A stretch of 33,474 nucleotides of DNA from an uncultured Elusimicrobia bacterium (GTDB taxonomy: Bacteria; Elusimicrobiota; Elusimicrobia; Elusimicrobiales; UBA9959): NCBI GenBank assembly GCA_903917735.1, contig CAIXBR010000127.1, positions 1 to 33,474 of the forward strand, written 5' to 3'. Below the pieces are notes generated by a model, which ran no database searches, was not told where the DNA came from, and saw nothing but the letters and a program-made list of their open reading frames with translations. A program made the position numbers and the translations under genes. Of this stretch, positions 1 through 8,162 are shown piece after piece (position 1 is the first letter of the stretch; every line of letters begins with the position of its first letter).

Positions 1-46
1 GATAAATGAGCCCCCGTTCTTCCGCAGTCACCCGTTTGTAATCCAT
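1..46 (-). CDS. IS30-like transposase, N-terminal fragment cut by the window edge
   Basis: Reading the minus strand from the ATG at 46 gives 15 residues, MDYKRVTAEERGLIY, before the window ends. Many IS30-family transposases begin this way (a short YK.LT.EER..IY stretch leading into a helix-turn-helix that binds the element ends). A GAGG ribosome-binding sequence lies about 8 bases upstream of the ATG. Only the start of the gene is present, so integrity, DDE residues and subgroup cannot be judged. The family call is recognition of a short N-terminus and is moderate. Confidence 0.55.
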   Translation of the reverse strand, partial: MDYKRVTAEERGLIY

Positions 47-99
47 TGTTGTTCCCTCGTGTTATGATACACGAAGAACACAACTTGCCGTACAACTTA

Positions 100-226
100 C
101 TTGGTGTTAGAAAGGTTGCAATAGCCGGTAGCCCGCGGGATGTAAAAGAGTGAAGCGAACTTGAAGGAATCTGGCATAGAAGTCCAGTTTAGACTTTAAA
201 ATGGTCATTTTCTCCTAAACACCAAG
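100..226. repeat. Degenerate inverted repeat flanking about 100 bp
   Basis: CTTGGTGTTAG at 100-110 and CTAAACACCAAG at 215-226 are reverse complements apart from one extra A. Each arm is preceded, on the side facing the other arm, by a TTTCT-like run. The left arm lies in the leader of the IS30-like fragment, so the right arm may be a remnant end of a related element. It is short enough that chance remains possible. Confidence 0.35.
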
Positions 227-302
227 GCTTACCAGGTCGTGGGGGGAAACAAAGAAGTTATAAAATCCGTTCTCGAAGCCACCCCAATCTTTATACCTTC
301 AC

Positions 303-328
303 AAACCCTCGATCCTATTCGAGGGTTT
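303..328 (+). terminator. Rho-independent terminator
   Basis: AAACCCTCGA (303-312) pairs perfectly with TCGAGGGTTT (319-328) around a 6-base loop, followed by TTGTATTTG. The T-rich tail on the plus strand indicates termination of rightward transcription, yet no intact gene precedes it. It may be what is left of a transcription unit interrupted by the IS-like element. Confidence 0.7.
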
Positions 329-414
329 TGTATTTGTAAAGTCTCACTGTTGTCTATAAGTTTTATAAAATAATTAGGGGTGAGATCGCCGGGGAGAGCG
401 GAGGATATCCACAA

Positions 415-879
415 ATGATAATACAGGAAATCACACAAAATAAGGCGCAAATATGCGATGACATCCTGCGTTCCCTGCCTGAATGGTTCGGGCTCGAGGA
501 ATCACTCAGAAATTACGTCGAGGAGGCCCAGTCCCGGCCTATGTTTATAGCCAAAGAGAAAGACGCCATAACAGGGTTCCTCTCACTCACCTCGCATAAT
601 GAATTCACCGGAGAGATACATGTGATGGGGATAAAAAAAGAATGCCATCGCAAAGGGATAGGAAAAGCTCTGGTCGAATACGCCATCGTCTATCTCTCAC
701 AGAGGAAATACGAGTTCCTCACCGTTAAAGCATTAAGTCCTTCAAGAGACTGCCCTGAATATGAAAGGACAAGGAAATTCTATCTCGCCTTAGGCTTCAG
801 GCCTCTTGAAGAATTTAAAACCTTGTGGGGTAAGGATAATCCCTGTCTTTTTCTCGTGAAACACCTTGCAGGCAATTAA
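415..879 (+). CDS. GNAT-family N-acetyltransferase
   Basis: A 154-residue protein, the usual size of a single-domain GNAT enzyme. The acetyl-CoA pyrophosphate-binding motif A is visible as CHRKGIGKALVEYA (R-x-x-G-x-G/A type) near residues 78-91, followed by the typical later segment with YERTRKFYLALGFRP around residues 119-133, where GNATs place the Tyr that serves as general acid. The family transfers an acetyl group from acetyl-CoA to an amine on a small molecule, peptide or protein; the substrate cannot be told here. GGAGG lies about 10 bases before the ATG. The gene appears monocistronic, following the terminator at 303-328. Confidence 0.85.
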   Translation: MIIQEITQNKAQICDDILRSLPEWFGLEESLRNYVEEAQSRPMFIAKEKDAITGFLSLTSHNEFTGEIHVMGIKKECHRKGIGKALVEYAIVYLSQRKYEFLTVKALSPSRDCPEYERTRKFYLALGFRPLEEFKTLWGKDNPCLFLVKHLAGN

Positions 880-1002
880 GCGTGCTTATACAAGGAGCAG
901 GGCAGCATGGCTACTACTATGACCGGTATAGAATGGCGGAATGCCATGCCGGGACTCGCCAAAGAGGCTATTAGAACCTGCAGATAATTTTGAGGCATTC
1001 GA

Positions 1003-1812
1003 ATGCGAATATATAAATATTTTGAGGAAGCCCGCGTACGTGCCCGCAGGCGCAAAAGCCCGTGGAACCTCATCCTCCTGCCATTTGCTTTTGCCGGGAT
1101 GGCTGCGGCGTACTTTTTGCTTCTAAAAGGCGTGGTCCTTCTCCAGGGTCTCCAGGTCCCCAAAGACATTATCCTTTCCGGTAACACCCGGATAGGGAAC
1201 ATTTTCAAATACTGCGCCCTCTTGCCCGCCGCACTTCCCTGGGGATTTATTCTGGCCAATATCCTCGCCTTTTGTGTCCGCCCGGCCAGGGAAACATTCG
1301 AGAGGGAGGCCCAGGGACACAAGGGGGCATCTTTTAAAGAAGCGAACCGTGACTTATTCAAGGCCGGTGTTGTGCTCACCTTATTAATGTTCCCCTTAAG
1401 CGTTGCCGGTGCCTTGAATTATTTTTATGTAACCCCCAATGGCATAACTTACAACTCTGTTCTTTCACGAAAGTCATACCCGTGGCAGGACATAAAAAGG
1501 GTTTATGTCGCCTGTTACATACAGAATAGCCGGAGCAGCTGGGTGCTGGAACTCGAATATAAATTACACATGGCCGACGGTGTTAACATCGATCTCTGGG
1601 AGGAGAACTACGATCGGTTCGCTGAGGCTTATAACCAGATCGCCGGTTTTATAAAAGAGCAGAGATCCATTATTTATCTGTCTAAGATCACCCCAGCCGG
1701 TCTGCATTATTTGGCGGGTTCCCGTTATGACAGGATCCGGCCGGTAATGATAAAGATCATTCAAGAGAACAAGCTTACGCAGAATTCAACCCCACCTTGG
1801 CCTTCCCGCTGA
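1003..1812 (+). CDS. Membrane protein with C-terminal PH-like domain, function unknown
   Basis: A 269-residue protein not recognised by name. A basic N-terminus (RARRRK) precedes three hydrophobic segments at about residues 22-47, 65-90 and 122-143. The part after residue 145 is soluble and begins FYVTPNGITYNS followed by SYPWQDIKRVYV; this order (Tyr-x-Val-x-x-x-Gly-Ile then W-x-D-I-x-x-V) resembles bacterial PH-like (bPH2/YdbT-type) domains attached to membrane helices. GAGG about 9 bases before the ATG supports this start. It stands between the acetyltransferase and a methyltransferase on the same strand, with no sign of tight coupling. The PH-like call is pattern recognition only. Confidence 0.6.
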   Translation: MRIYKYFEEARVRARRRKSPWNLILLPFAFAGMAAAYFLLLKGVVLLQGLQVPKDIILSGNTRIGNIFKYCALLPAALPWGFILANILAFCVRPARETFEREAQGHKGASFKEANRDLFKAGVVLTLLMFPLSVAGALNYFYVTPNGITYNSVLSRKSYPWQDIKRVYVACYIQNSRSSWVLELEYKLHMADGVNIDLWEENYDRFAEAYNQIAGFIKEQRSIIYLSKITPAGLHYLAGSRYDRIRPVMIKIIQENKLTQNSTPPWPSR

Positions 1813-1843
1813 GTTCCCTGTATTTCGTTACGTGAGGAATAAA

Positions 1844-2593
1844 ATGAAGGACACATCCGAAGATTCGCTGCTGATGCCGGAAGCTGAAGAGAGCGGGTTG
1901 ATAAAAACGCTGAACAGCATGGGGACCATGACTCCCTCTCCGGACGCCTTTTCCCGCGCTTTTATCGAATTCGCTCCTAAGGCGCCCGGGCGCAGCCTCG
2001 ACATAGGCGCAGCTTACGGCGTCGCTACCCTGCCGGCGTTGCGCAGCGGCGCCTCGGTCATAGCCAACGACATCGACGAAAGGCATCTTAAAATACTCTT
2101 CAACCGCGTGCCGGTTGAGCACAGGGCCCGCCTGGAGCTGGCCGTGGGAGAATTTCCTGACGGAGTGAACTTCCCCGCCGGCAGCTTGGGGGCGGTCCTC
2201 ATCTGCCGGGTAATGCATTTCCTCGACGGCCCGCAGATAGAGCGCGCTGCCGCGAAAGTGATGAACTGGTTAACTCCCGGCGGTAAAGTTTTCGTGGTCG
2301 GCGAGACCCCGTTCATTGGCACCGCCAAAGCCTTTTTTCCGACATATGAGGCCAGGTTGAAGGCCGGCCACCCATGGCCCGGAGTGGTGGAGAACGCGGC
2401 GGCGCATGATCCTAAAAGGGCCGACAGCCTGCCTAAGCTCTTTCACCTGCTGGACGAGCGTACCCTGGGGCGCGTTTTTAACGCCGCCGGCTTCGGGATA
2501 GAGCGATTGGAACTGTTTGCCCGCCCCGAATATCCGGCCGACATACGGCTGGACGGCAGAGAAAGCGTGGGACTGATCGCCGTAAAGGTTTAA
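1844..2593 (+). CDS. Class I SAM-dependent methyltransferase
   Basis: The Rossmann-type glycine motif I is SLDIGAAYGVATLP near residues 51-64, followed by the acidic end of strand 2 (IANDID), the motif around FPDGVNFPAGSLGAVLICRVMHFL, and LTPGGKVFVVGETP near strand 5. These are the canonical positions for S-adenosylmethionine binding. The open frame extends to a GTG at 1832, but the bases GTGAGG there are better read as the ribosome-binding site of the ATG at 1844 (6-base spacing), giving 249 residues. The substrate is unknown. The disrupted ATP-grasp-like gene starts 2 bases after the stop, so the two were probably co-transcribed and may once have shared a small-molecule pathway; that is inference. 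Confidence 0.8.
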   Translation: MKDTSEDSLLMPEAEESGLIKTLNSMGTMTPSPDAFSRAFIEFAPKAPGRSLDIGAAYGVATLPALRSGASVIANDIDERHLKILFNRVPVEHRARLELAVGEFPDGVNFPAGSLGAVLICRVMHFLDGPQIERAAAKVMNWLTPGGKVFVVGETPFIGTAKAFFPTYEARLKAGHPWPGVVENAAAHDPKRADSLPKLFHLLDERTLGRVFNAAGFGIERLELFARPEYPADIRLDGRESVGLIAVKV

Positions 2594-2595
2594 AT

Positions 2596-3677
2596 ATGAT
2601 TACGCGCGACCTTATTGCGCGTCTTTGACATAGCCTTCGCCCGCACGAGCCTAAGGGAGATAGCCGGAAAAATAAAATATTTTAACGCCAGGCCGGACGT
2701 CTATGTGGAGAACGGCGAACCCCGCCTGCTGGAGTTCAATATAGACCCTGGCGTGGCCCCGCAAAGTCATATCGCCTATTTTCAGCAGCTTTACGGCCTG
2801 AGGGTAAGGAACAGCCGCGGGCAGAACGTTGTGCCTTTTGTGGAAAGCCTGGCCCGGCTTGTCAGGGACCTGGACGGGCCGCTGGCCATACTTGGCTCCA
2901 GAGCTGGCGCCGATATTTATGACGCCGCCGATAGTTGGCTGGCGGACGAAATAAAAAAGGCCTCGGGAACCGAGATAAGATTCTATCCTGCCGCGGAATG
3001 GACGCGCCTCGGGCGTCTGCGGGAGCCGTACCTGGTGCGCTGGCTTTCCATGTGTCAGGTGAACCGCACGCCGGCCCTGTCCCCGGGCTTATGAAAGACT
3101 GCTCCGCAGCAGCGAGGACCTGCCGCCGGGTAAATACAGCGGTATCGCGGTTTCGAAGCTTGTACTGGCGGAACTGTGGGAGCTTGTCAATTCCGGGCGC
3201 CTTACGGCGGCCGACAGCGCGCTGATAAAAAAAGCTGTTCCCTGGTCGGCCGCGCTGCGCCGCGGCAGGCGCTACGCCTATAGCCGCGAAAGATTTGGCG
3301 CGGACGGGCTGCTGCGCCGCAAGGACGGTTTCGTGATAAAGAAAATGGACAGTTATCAGACGCTGGACGTCCATATCGGGAAGAAAATGTCCCCTGCCGG
3401 CTGGCAGTCGGTCTTAGACTCGGCCCTGGCCTCGGGGGATTATATCGTGCAGCGCTTTGTGGAGAACGACCTTAAAGTGAAGATGCCGCTGTGCGCCGCC
3501 GACGGGAAGGACACGGTACGGGAACTTCGCTACATGCTCTCCCCGTTCATAATGGGCAAGACAATGGCCGGGACCTTTGTGCGGGCATGGAGCTCTTCAG
3601 ACCCGGACATCCCCTTCGACAGGGAAATAATAGGCACCACTGACGATTTTATCTGCCAGGATTATAACTCGGTGTAG
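2596..3677 (+). pseudogene. Frameshifted ATP-grasp-like protein (circularly permuted type suspected)
   Basis: Three reading frames join into one coherent product. The ATG at 2596 starts in frame 1 and stops after ten codons; frame 2 carries on to 3094 with RPDVYVENGEPRLLEFNIDPG; frame 3 is open from 3063 to 3677 and contains YERLLRSSEDLPPGKYSG, VIKKMDSYQTLDVHIG and SGDYIVQRFVE. Taking out one base at each junction leaves exactly 360 codons, so two +1 shifts (near 2600-2625 and 3060-3090) explain everything. The pattern of an E-F-N strand, a Lys-rich VIKK strand, a glycine turn and an IVQ strand resembles circularly permuted ATP-grasp ligases such as the glutathionylspermidine-synthase-like group. 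Real decay and assembly error are both possible. Family call moderate, disruption clear. Confidence 0.6.
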
Positions 3678-3681
3678 ATAA

Positions 3682-3712
3682 AAAAGCCCGTTGAATTGAT
3701 CAACGGGCTTTT
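3682..3712. terminator. Strong bidirectional rho-independent terminator
   Basis: AAAAGCCCGTTGA (3682-3694) pairs perfectly with TCAACGGGCTTTT (3700-3712), a 13-bp stem with a 5-base loop. With A runs on one side and T runs on the other it can stop transcription from the ATP-grasp-like remnant on the plus strand and from the convergent DUF2252 gene on the minus strand. Confidence 0.9.
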
Positions 3713-3776
3713 CATTACGCTTGCGCCTGGGCTTCCGAACCTTAGCCGGATCCGGCTTTCGGTCCAGCGGTAGCGA

Positions 3777-4991
3777 TCACTTTCCTTTCAATTGCGAGAA
3801 CTTCAGATCGAACTGCCGCGTCATCAGGGACACGTCGTTCTCCCAGGCCGAGCCCGGGATATTCTGCACCTGGCTGGACCAGTTCCCCGCGTTCGCAACG
3901 GAGCGGCTGTGTATTTTACCCAGGACGTAGGCCTCGTAACGGATAATATCAGTGTTGTCCTGAGCGGACTGTTTATCAAGGCTCATTCCTACATTCCCGT
4001 CGAAACGGGGCCGGATAAGCATGTATTTCCCGGACATGGGGACGACACGGAAGAAAGCGGAAGCGCCAGAGCCCTGATCCATCAGGATCGCAGTTGAGAT
4101 CCTTTGCGGGATCGCGGGGATCTGGCCTGCCGCAACCGGATAGATGGAAGGCGTAACTTCCTCTTTGAACTCAAGATGCAGAAGCGCTCCGGCGTTGTCC
4201 AGCAGGACTTCGTAACGAAGAAGCCCTCCGGAACCACCGCCCACCTTGCTGGTGGAGACCGCATCCAGCAGCTTCAACTGGGGAAGAGAAGCTAATGCTG
4301 TTTTGATCTGAGCCAGCTCCCCGGCAGTTATTTCCTGCATGTTTCCGTCGCGCACCAGCCTGTTACCGGAGACTTTTTTAGGGTCGGGCGCGGTCCCCTT
4401 TTTCTGACTTTTGTTAATCATGTCGGCCACGGGGCCCGGGGTTGCATAGGCCTGTCCCTGTAAGCCGGCGGCATAAGCCTGAACCAGCTTGTCCAGCCTG
4501 GTTGTCGGGTCGTACAGCCTTGAACTGGTCATAAGACGATAAAGGTCAAGCACTGCGGGGCAGGGCCCCGAATCATCCACATCGTTCATCGTGAAAAGAG
4601 AACTTCCATCGTTCTGTATCAGAACCCCGAAGTTTTCCGGATGCGCGTCGCCCACGCACCACCCGGCAACATTATCTGCCGAACTCACAGCCTGTAAAGA
4701 GCCTCGGTTCGCTTTCACCAACAGATAGAAATAATCCACGTAGGACCTTAAAAAATGGAACGAGTCTTTAGCCGCGTTAAGTTTAGTCTGATCGAAATTA
4801 TAAGCGACATCCGTTAACTCTTGTGCCTTAGGCGGGCTTAAAGGCAGCTCAAGCTCCTGTATCTGCGCAGGGCTTATCGACGGCAGTTGGAAGTCCTGCC
4901 AGGAAGCGGCTGACGCCGCTCCCATGGCCGGCATTAGACAGTATATCCCCGCAAACATGCTCGATAAAAGCACTGTAAAAGTTCTTTTCAT
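3777..4991 (-). CDS. DUF2252-family protein with Sec signal peptide
   Basis: A 404-residue protein. The N-terminus is a signal peptide (MKRT, a hydrophobic core, then an Ala-rich cleavage region near residue 28), with no lipobox. The body carries DUF2252 hallmarks, which recall aminoglycoside-phosphotransferase-like kinases: G114-D115-x-H117-x-x-N120 (WCVGDAHPENFG) and N136-D137-x-D139 (TMNDVDDSG) followed by LDLYRLMTS. A later KYMLIRPR segment and a C-terminal LGKIHSRS stretch also fit the family. The biochemical function of DUF2252 is not established; the kinase-like residues suggest nucleotide or phosphate chemistry, which would be odd outside the cytoplasm. AAGGAG lies just before the ATG. 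It converges on the terminator at 3682-3712 and looks monocistronic. Confidence 0.8.
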   Translation of the reverse strand: MKRTFTVLLSSMFAGIYCLMPAMGAASAASWQDFQLPSISPAQIQELELPLSPPKAQELTDVAYNFDQTKLNAAKDSFHFLRSYVDYFYLLVKANRGSLQAVSSADNVAGWCVGDAHPENFGVLIQNDGSSLFTMNDVDDSGPCPAVLDLYRLMTSSRLYDPTTRLDKLVQAYAAGLQGQAYATPGPVADMINKSQKKGTAPDPKKVSGNRLVRDGNMQEITAGELAQIKTALASLPQLKLLDAVSTSKVGGGSGGLLRYEVLLDNAGALLHLEFKEEVTPSIYPVAAGQIPAIPQRISTAILMDQGSGASAFFRVVPMSGKYMLIRPRFDGNVGMSLDKQSAQDNTDIIRYEAYVLGKIHSRSVANAGNWSSQVQNIPGSAWENDVSLMTRQFDLKFSQLKGK

Positions 4992-5209
4992 TCCACTCCT
5001 TAGTCTCTGTTAATAGTGTATACAAAAAACGCTATGCCGCTGCAGGGCCGATCGGGACTTTTATCGCCGTCATTTGGCGCCCAGAAGTAGGCCTTTTGGT
5101 CCGATGCCGGCTTCTAAATGCGAGTCCGAAAAGTCGCAGAAAGATCGCCGTCGTCTCCGAACGGATTATCTTTTGAGGTAGCCCAGGAACGGCGGCTACA
5201 GGATCGGGG

Positions 5210-5794
5210 TCAATGCAGGAACTGTATCTCAAGGCGCAGCCGCTTTTTGTGCAGCAGCGCCTTCCAGTCTATTAGGAAAGTAGCGAGTATGAACCCCAGC
5301 CCGGCCGCCGCCACTACCGCCGATTTCCAGGACACTATCCCGTGCAGGAGCTTGTCTATATCGGTGGCGGCGGCATGGCAGGCATAGAGGAGGGAACCAT
5401 AGCCGGCAAGACGCCCCAGGATGTACGGCGGTAAAAGTAAGCGCGGCTTAACCTCCGCTATCCCGGCCGCCGTGAACAGCGCCGCGGTGGACAGGGGCGT
5501 AAGGCAGTAAACGAAGACAAAAGCGAAATCTTCCCAATAGCTCTTCCCGAGCTTCTTCCCGATATACTCCAGATTGCCCTCCTCGCGCCGGCTGATGAGC
5601 CGCCATGAGACCTTGTGGATATAAGTCGTGAGTATCAGCCTGCCCGCCGCAGACCCCGCAACCCCCGCCGCGATGACCCCGAATACGTTGAGGTTGAACT
5701 TTATCATCAGCACGACAAAGAACACCCACGTCGGCGGGCCGAAGACCGGGATAAGGTCGATAAGAAGACCGGTGAGAAAGACTATGAGGTACAT
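5210..5794 (-). CDS. Small polytopic membrane protein, possibly VTT/DedA-like
   Basis: A 194-residue protein with about five hydrophobic segments (roughly residues 2-30, 36-58, 88-112, 122-145, 152-172). The segment IPVFGPPTWVFFVVLM followed by GVIAAGVAGSAAGRLIL, with closely spaced Gly residues before an Arg, resembles the re-entrant GxxxG...GR region of SNARE-associated VTT/DedA membrane proteins such as YqaA. DedA-type proteins act in lipid-carrier flipping and membrane homeostasis. Similarity is by eye and the protein is compact, so an unrelated membrane protein is possible. It is divergent from the gene at 6005; the 210 bases between them show no clear operator. Confidence 0.55.
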   Translation of the reverse strand: MYLIVFLTGLLIDLIPVFGPPTWVFFVVLMIKFNLNVFGVIAAGVAGSAAGRLILTTYIHKVSWRLISRREEGNLEYIGKKLGKSYWEDFAFVFVYCLTPLSTAALFTAAGIAEVKPRLLLPPYILGRLAGYGSLLYACHAAATDIDKLLHGIVSWKSAVVAAAGLGFILATFLIDWKALLHKKRLRLEIQFLH

Positions 5795-6004
5795 GGTTAC
5801 CGCAGAATTATATCTTTTTACACCTGAAACTTAACTTCCGGGGCGTAAACATGACCGGAACATTTTATACAATTAATCAGGGGAATATCCGGGGATCGCT
5901 CTTATGTTTTTACAGACCGCGCGCCCGTTAAGAGCGCATGCGCCGGACTAAGCCGGGCGGGCAGGGACGCGGCACGCTTTTTACCTTTTTAAAAGGAGGG
6001 GAGA

Positions 6005-7288
6005 ATGGCTCACCATGTTGCAAGATCGGGCTACGCCGCATTGACGGACCGCCTGAACCGTTTCCCCCAGGGGGTTACAGATTCGGAACTGCTTATCAAG
6101 ATACTCCGGATAATCTTCCATGAAAACGAGGCGGACCTTGTTTCACTTTTGCCGATCAGGCCCTTTACCGCCGTGAAAGCGGCGGCCATCTGGAAGCTGC
6201 CGCTTGCCGAAACACAGAATATCCTCAACGCCCTGGCGGACAAGGCTGTACTCCTGGATACCGAAAATAACGGCGAGACTACCTATGTCCTGCCGCCGCC
6301 TATGGCCGGTTTTTTTGAGTTCGCCCTTATGCGCACAAGAGGCGACATTGACCAGAAGGCGCTCAGCGAGCTCTTCCATGAATACATGAACGTGGAAGAG
6401 GATTTCATAAAAAACCTGTTTACGCTGGGAGAAACGCAATTCGGACGGGTCTTCGTACACGAGCCGGCGCTCCCCGCGGGCGGCGCCCTGTACGTGCTTG
6501 ATTACGAAAAGGCCAGCGAGGTGATCCGTACGGCGACGCACCGGGGAGTGGGGATGTGCTACTGCCGCCACAAGATGCGGCACCTGGGAAAAGCCTGCAA
6601 TGCGCCGATGGATATCTGCATGACCTTCAACTCCGTAGCGGACCCGCTGGTGCGGCACGGCTTTGCCAGGGCGGTAGGCGTGTCAGAGGGCCTGGACCTT
6701 CTCCAGCAGGCTTATGAGCACAACCTAGTTCAGTTCGGAGAAAATGTCAGGAACGGCGTTAATTTTATCTGCAACTGCTGCGGCTGCTGCTGCGAAGCCA
6801 TGCAGGCCGCGCGCCGGTTCGGCATGCTCCATCCCGTGCATACCACGAATTTCCTGCCGGAGATAAATGAGAAGGGGTGCACCGGCTGCGGCCGCTGCGC
6901 CCGGGTCTGCCCCGTGAACGCAATCGGGCTGGTACCGGCAGACGCACGCCGCCCGGACAGACAAATAGCCGCGCTGAACCAGGATAGCTGCCTTGGCTGC
7001 GGCCTCTGCGCCAGGGCCTGCTCCGGCGGCTCGATCCGCCTTATCCCCCGGAAGGAACGGGTGATAACGCCGCTGAATTCCGTGCACCGGGTGGTTATAA
7101 TGGCGATAGAACGCGGCAAATTACAGAACTTAATTTTCGATAATCAGGCGCTGTTCAGCCACCGCGCCATGGCCGCCATCCTTGGGGTTATCCTGAAACT
7201 GCCGCCTCTCAAACAGATAATGGCGAGCCGCCAGATGAAGTCGCGGTATCTGGAAGCCCTGATAGGACGGTTCAAGATAGGCGCCTAG
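6005..7288 (+). CDS. Fe-S protein with N-terminal winged-helix-like region and two 4Fe-4S ferredoxin motifs
   Basis: A 427-residue protein. Residues about 25-100 look like a small helical, HTH-like region (LPLAETQNILNALADKAVLL). The middle holds two unusual cysteine groups: CYCRHKMRHLGKAC...DIC near residues 185-205 and CNCCGCCC near residue 257. The C-terminal part has two classical bacterial ferredoxin motifs, CTGCGRCARVCP (about 292-303) and CLGCGLCARAC (about 329-339). Proteins of this layout occur in anaerobes as 4Fe-4S proteins of unknown partner; electron transfer or redox-linked sensing is likely. AAAAGGAGGGGAG before the ATG is an excellent ribosome-binding site. A small MTase gene follows 30 bases later. 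Confidence 0.75.
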   Translation: MAHHVARSGYAALTDRLNRFPQGVTDSELLIKILRIIFHENEADLVSLLPIRPFTAVKAAAIWKLPLAETQNILNALADKAVLLDTENNGETTYVLPPPMAGFFEFALMRTRGDIDQKALSELFHEYMNVEEDFIKNLFTLGETQFGRVFVHEPALPAGGALYVLDYEKASEVIRTATHRGVGMCYCRHKMRHLGKACNAPMDICMTFNSVADPLVRHGFARAVGVSEGLDLLQQAYEHNLVQFGENVRNGVNFICNCCGCCCEAMQAARRFGMLHPVHTTNFLPEINEKGCTGCGRCARVCPVNAIGLVPADARRPDRQIAALNQDSCLGCGLCARACSGGSIRLIPRKERVITPLNSVHRVVIMAIERGKLQNLIFDNQALFSHRAMAAILGVILKLPPLKQIMASRQMKSRYLEALIGRFKIGA

Positions 7289-7318
7289 CGCGGCTTCACT
7301 CCGGGATCGCATTATACT

Positions 7319-8080
7319 ATGAAAACATACATGGATCTGTGCACGCGGTATTACGATCTGGATAAACCGAAGGCGCCAGCCGGCGCTCTTAGTTTTTATC
7401 TGGAGTATGCTAAAAACGCTAATGGCGCCATCTTTGAGCCGATGTGCGGAACAGGCCGGTTCCTGATCCCGATCCTGGAGCAGGGATTCGATATTGAGGG
7501 GGCTGACGCTTCGCCGCATATGCTTGCCGTATGCAGAGAAAGATGCAAATCCAGGAAACTGAACCCTGAATTATATCAGCAGTTCATCCAGGAGATGGCA
7601 TTACAAAAGCGCTATGCGCTGATCTTTATCCCCAGCAATTCGTTCGGATTGATCATTGATGCCGAGGCAGCGAAAAGCTCGCTGAAGATATTGGGCGATC
7701 ATCTTTTGCCCGATGGGAAACTGGTCTTTGAGATAGAAACAGTGCGTGGCGTGCCGGCTGATCTGGGCCGTTCACAGGTAAAATACGTAGATGACAAGAA
7801 CGGAGAAAGGATCTCGTTAACCACCTTGTCGTCTTACCACAAAGAAGATCAGGTCCTGCAAACCATTTGCGATTACAAATTGAGCCGCAACGATAGAACA
7901 GTGCGGAGTGAAACCGAGGATTTTAGGGTCCGCCTGTATCAATACAGTGAAATCGGTGGATGGCTAAAAGAGGCGGGGTTCAAAAAGGTCTCACTTTACG
8001 GCGATTATAACCGCAGGCCGTCGAAGGCGGAAGATGAGATGGTTATTTGTGAATGCGCAAGATCAGCACTGGTTTCCTGA
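7319..8080 (+). CDS. Class I SAM-dependent methyltransferase
   Basis: The motif FEPMCGTGRFLIPILEQG near residues 38-55 is the S-adenosylmethionine-binding glycine loop, followed by IEGADASPHML (acidic residue at the end of strand 2), YALIFIPSNSFGLI and LLPDGKLVFEIE. This order matches the Methyltransf_25-type fold. The substrate cannot be told. The start is not certain: a TATACT box directly abuts the ATG at 7319 (7313-7318), so if that box is the -10 the transcript would begin inside the frame and the ATG at 7331 would be the start. No ribosome-binding sequence favours either. Base composition is somewhat more AT-rich than the neighbours, which may mean separate ancestry. Confidence 0.8.
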   Translation: MKTYMDLCTRYYDLDKPKAPAGALSFYLEYAKNANGAIFEPMCGTGRFLIPILEQGFDIEGADASPHMLAVCRERCKSRKLNPELYQQFIQEMALQKRYALIFIPSNSFGLIIDAEAAKSSLKILGDHLLPDGKLVFEIETVRGVPADLGRSQVKYVDDKNGERISLTTLSSYHKEDQVLQTICDYKLSRNDRTVRSETEDFRVRLYQYSEIGGWLKEAGFKKVSLYGDYNRRPSKAEDEMVICECARSALVS

Positions 8081-8126
8081 AGGAATATGCCGAGGTGTGC
8101 GGTTTCGGTTTATTCCGGGACTTTGG

Positions 8127-8132
8127 TAAAAT
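8127..8132 (+). promoter_or_regulatory. Candidate -10 box for the response-regulator gene
   Basis: TAAAAT lies 30 bases before the ATG at 8163, with a GGGGGGAA ribosome-binding run between. A convincing -35 hexamer was not seen. The surrounding TAAAATATTG is identical to that upstream of the barrel-protein gene at 27264, which suggests a preferred local promoter form. Confidence 0.45.
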
Positions 8133-8162
8133 ATTGTTTAGTAGCGGTCAGGGGGGAACATT

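Larger units (their letters stand above)
47..414. other. Non-coding stretch at the left edge, probably IS-element end plus intergenic DNA
   Basis: No convincing gene lies here. Bases 47 to about 120 should be the leader and terminal region of the IS30-like element, but its exact end cannot be fixed without the other terminus. The stretch 120-300 is relatively AT-rich and shows no open frame with a start signal; a small minus-strand open frame at 229-450 has no family features and overlaps the terminator and the next gene. The region also contains a degenerate inverted repeat and a rho-independent terminator, listed separately. Confidence 0.5.

Noticed and set aside
180..230. Possible IS21-type terminal repeat (TTTAGACTTTAAAATGGTCA)
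   Set aside because: Only a vague resemblance to IS21 ends, with no second copy and no istA/istB in the window.
120..330. Possible tRNA or structured RNA before the terminator
   Set aside because: No T-arm consensus or cloverleaf could be fitted, and only the terminator hairpin itself is convincing.
5032..5232. Small minus-strand open frame between the DUF2252 and membrane-protein genes
   Set aside because: 66 residues without motif or ribosome-binding site, overlapping the end of the neighbouring gene.
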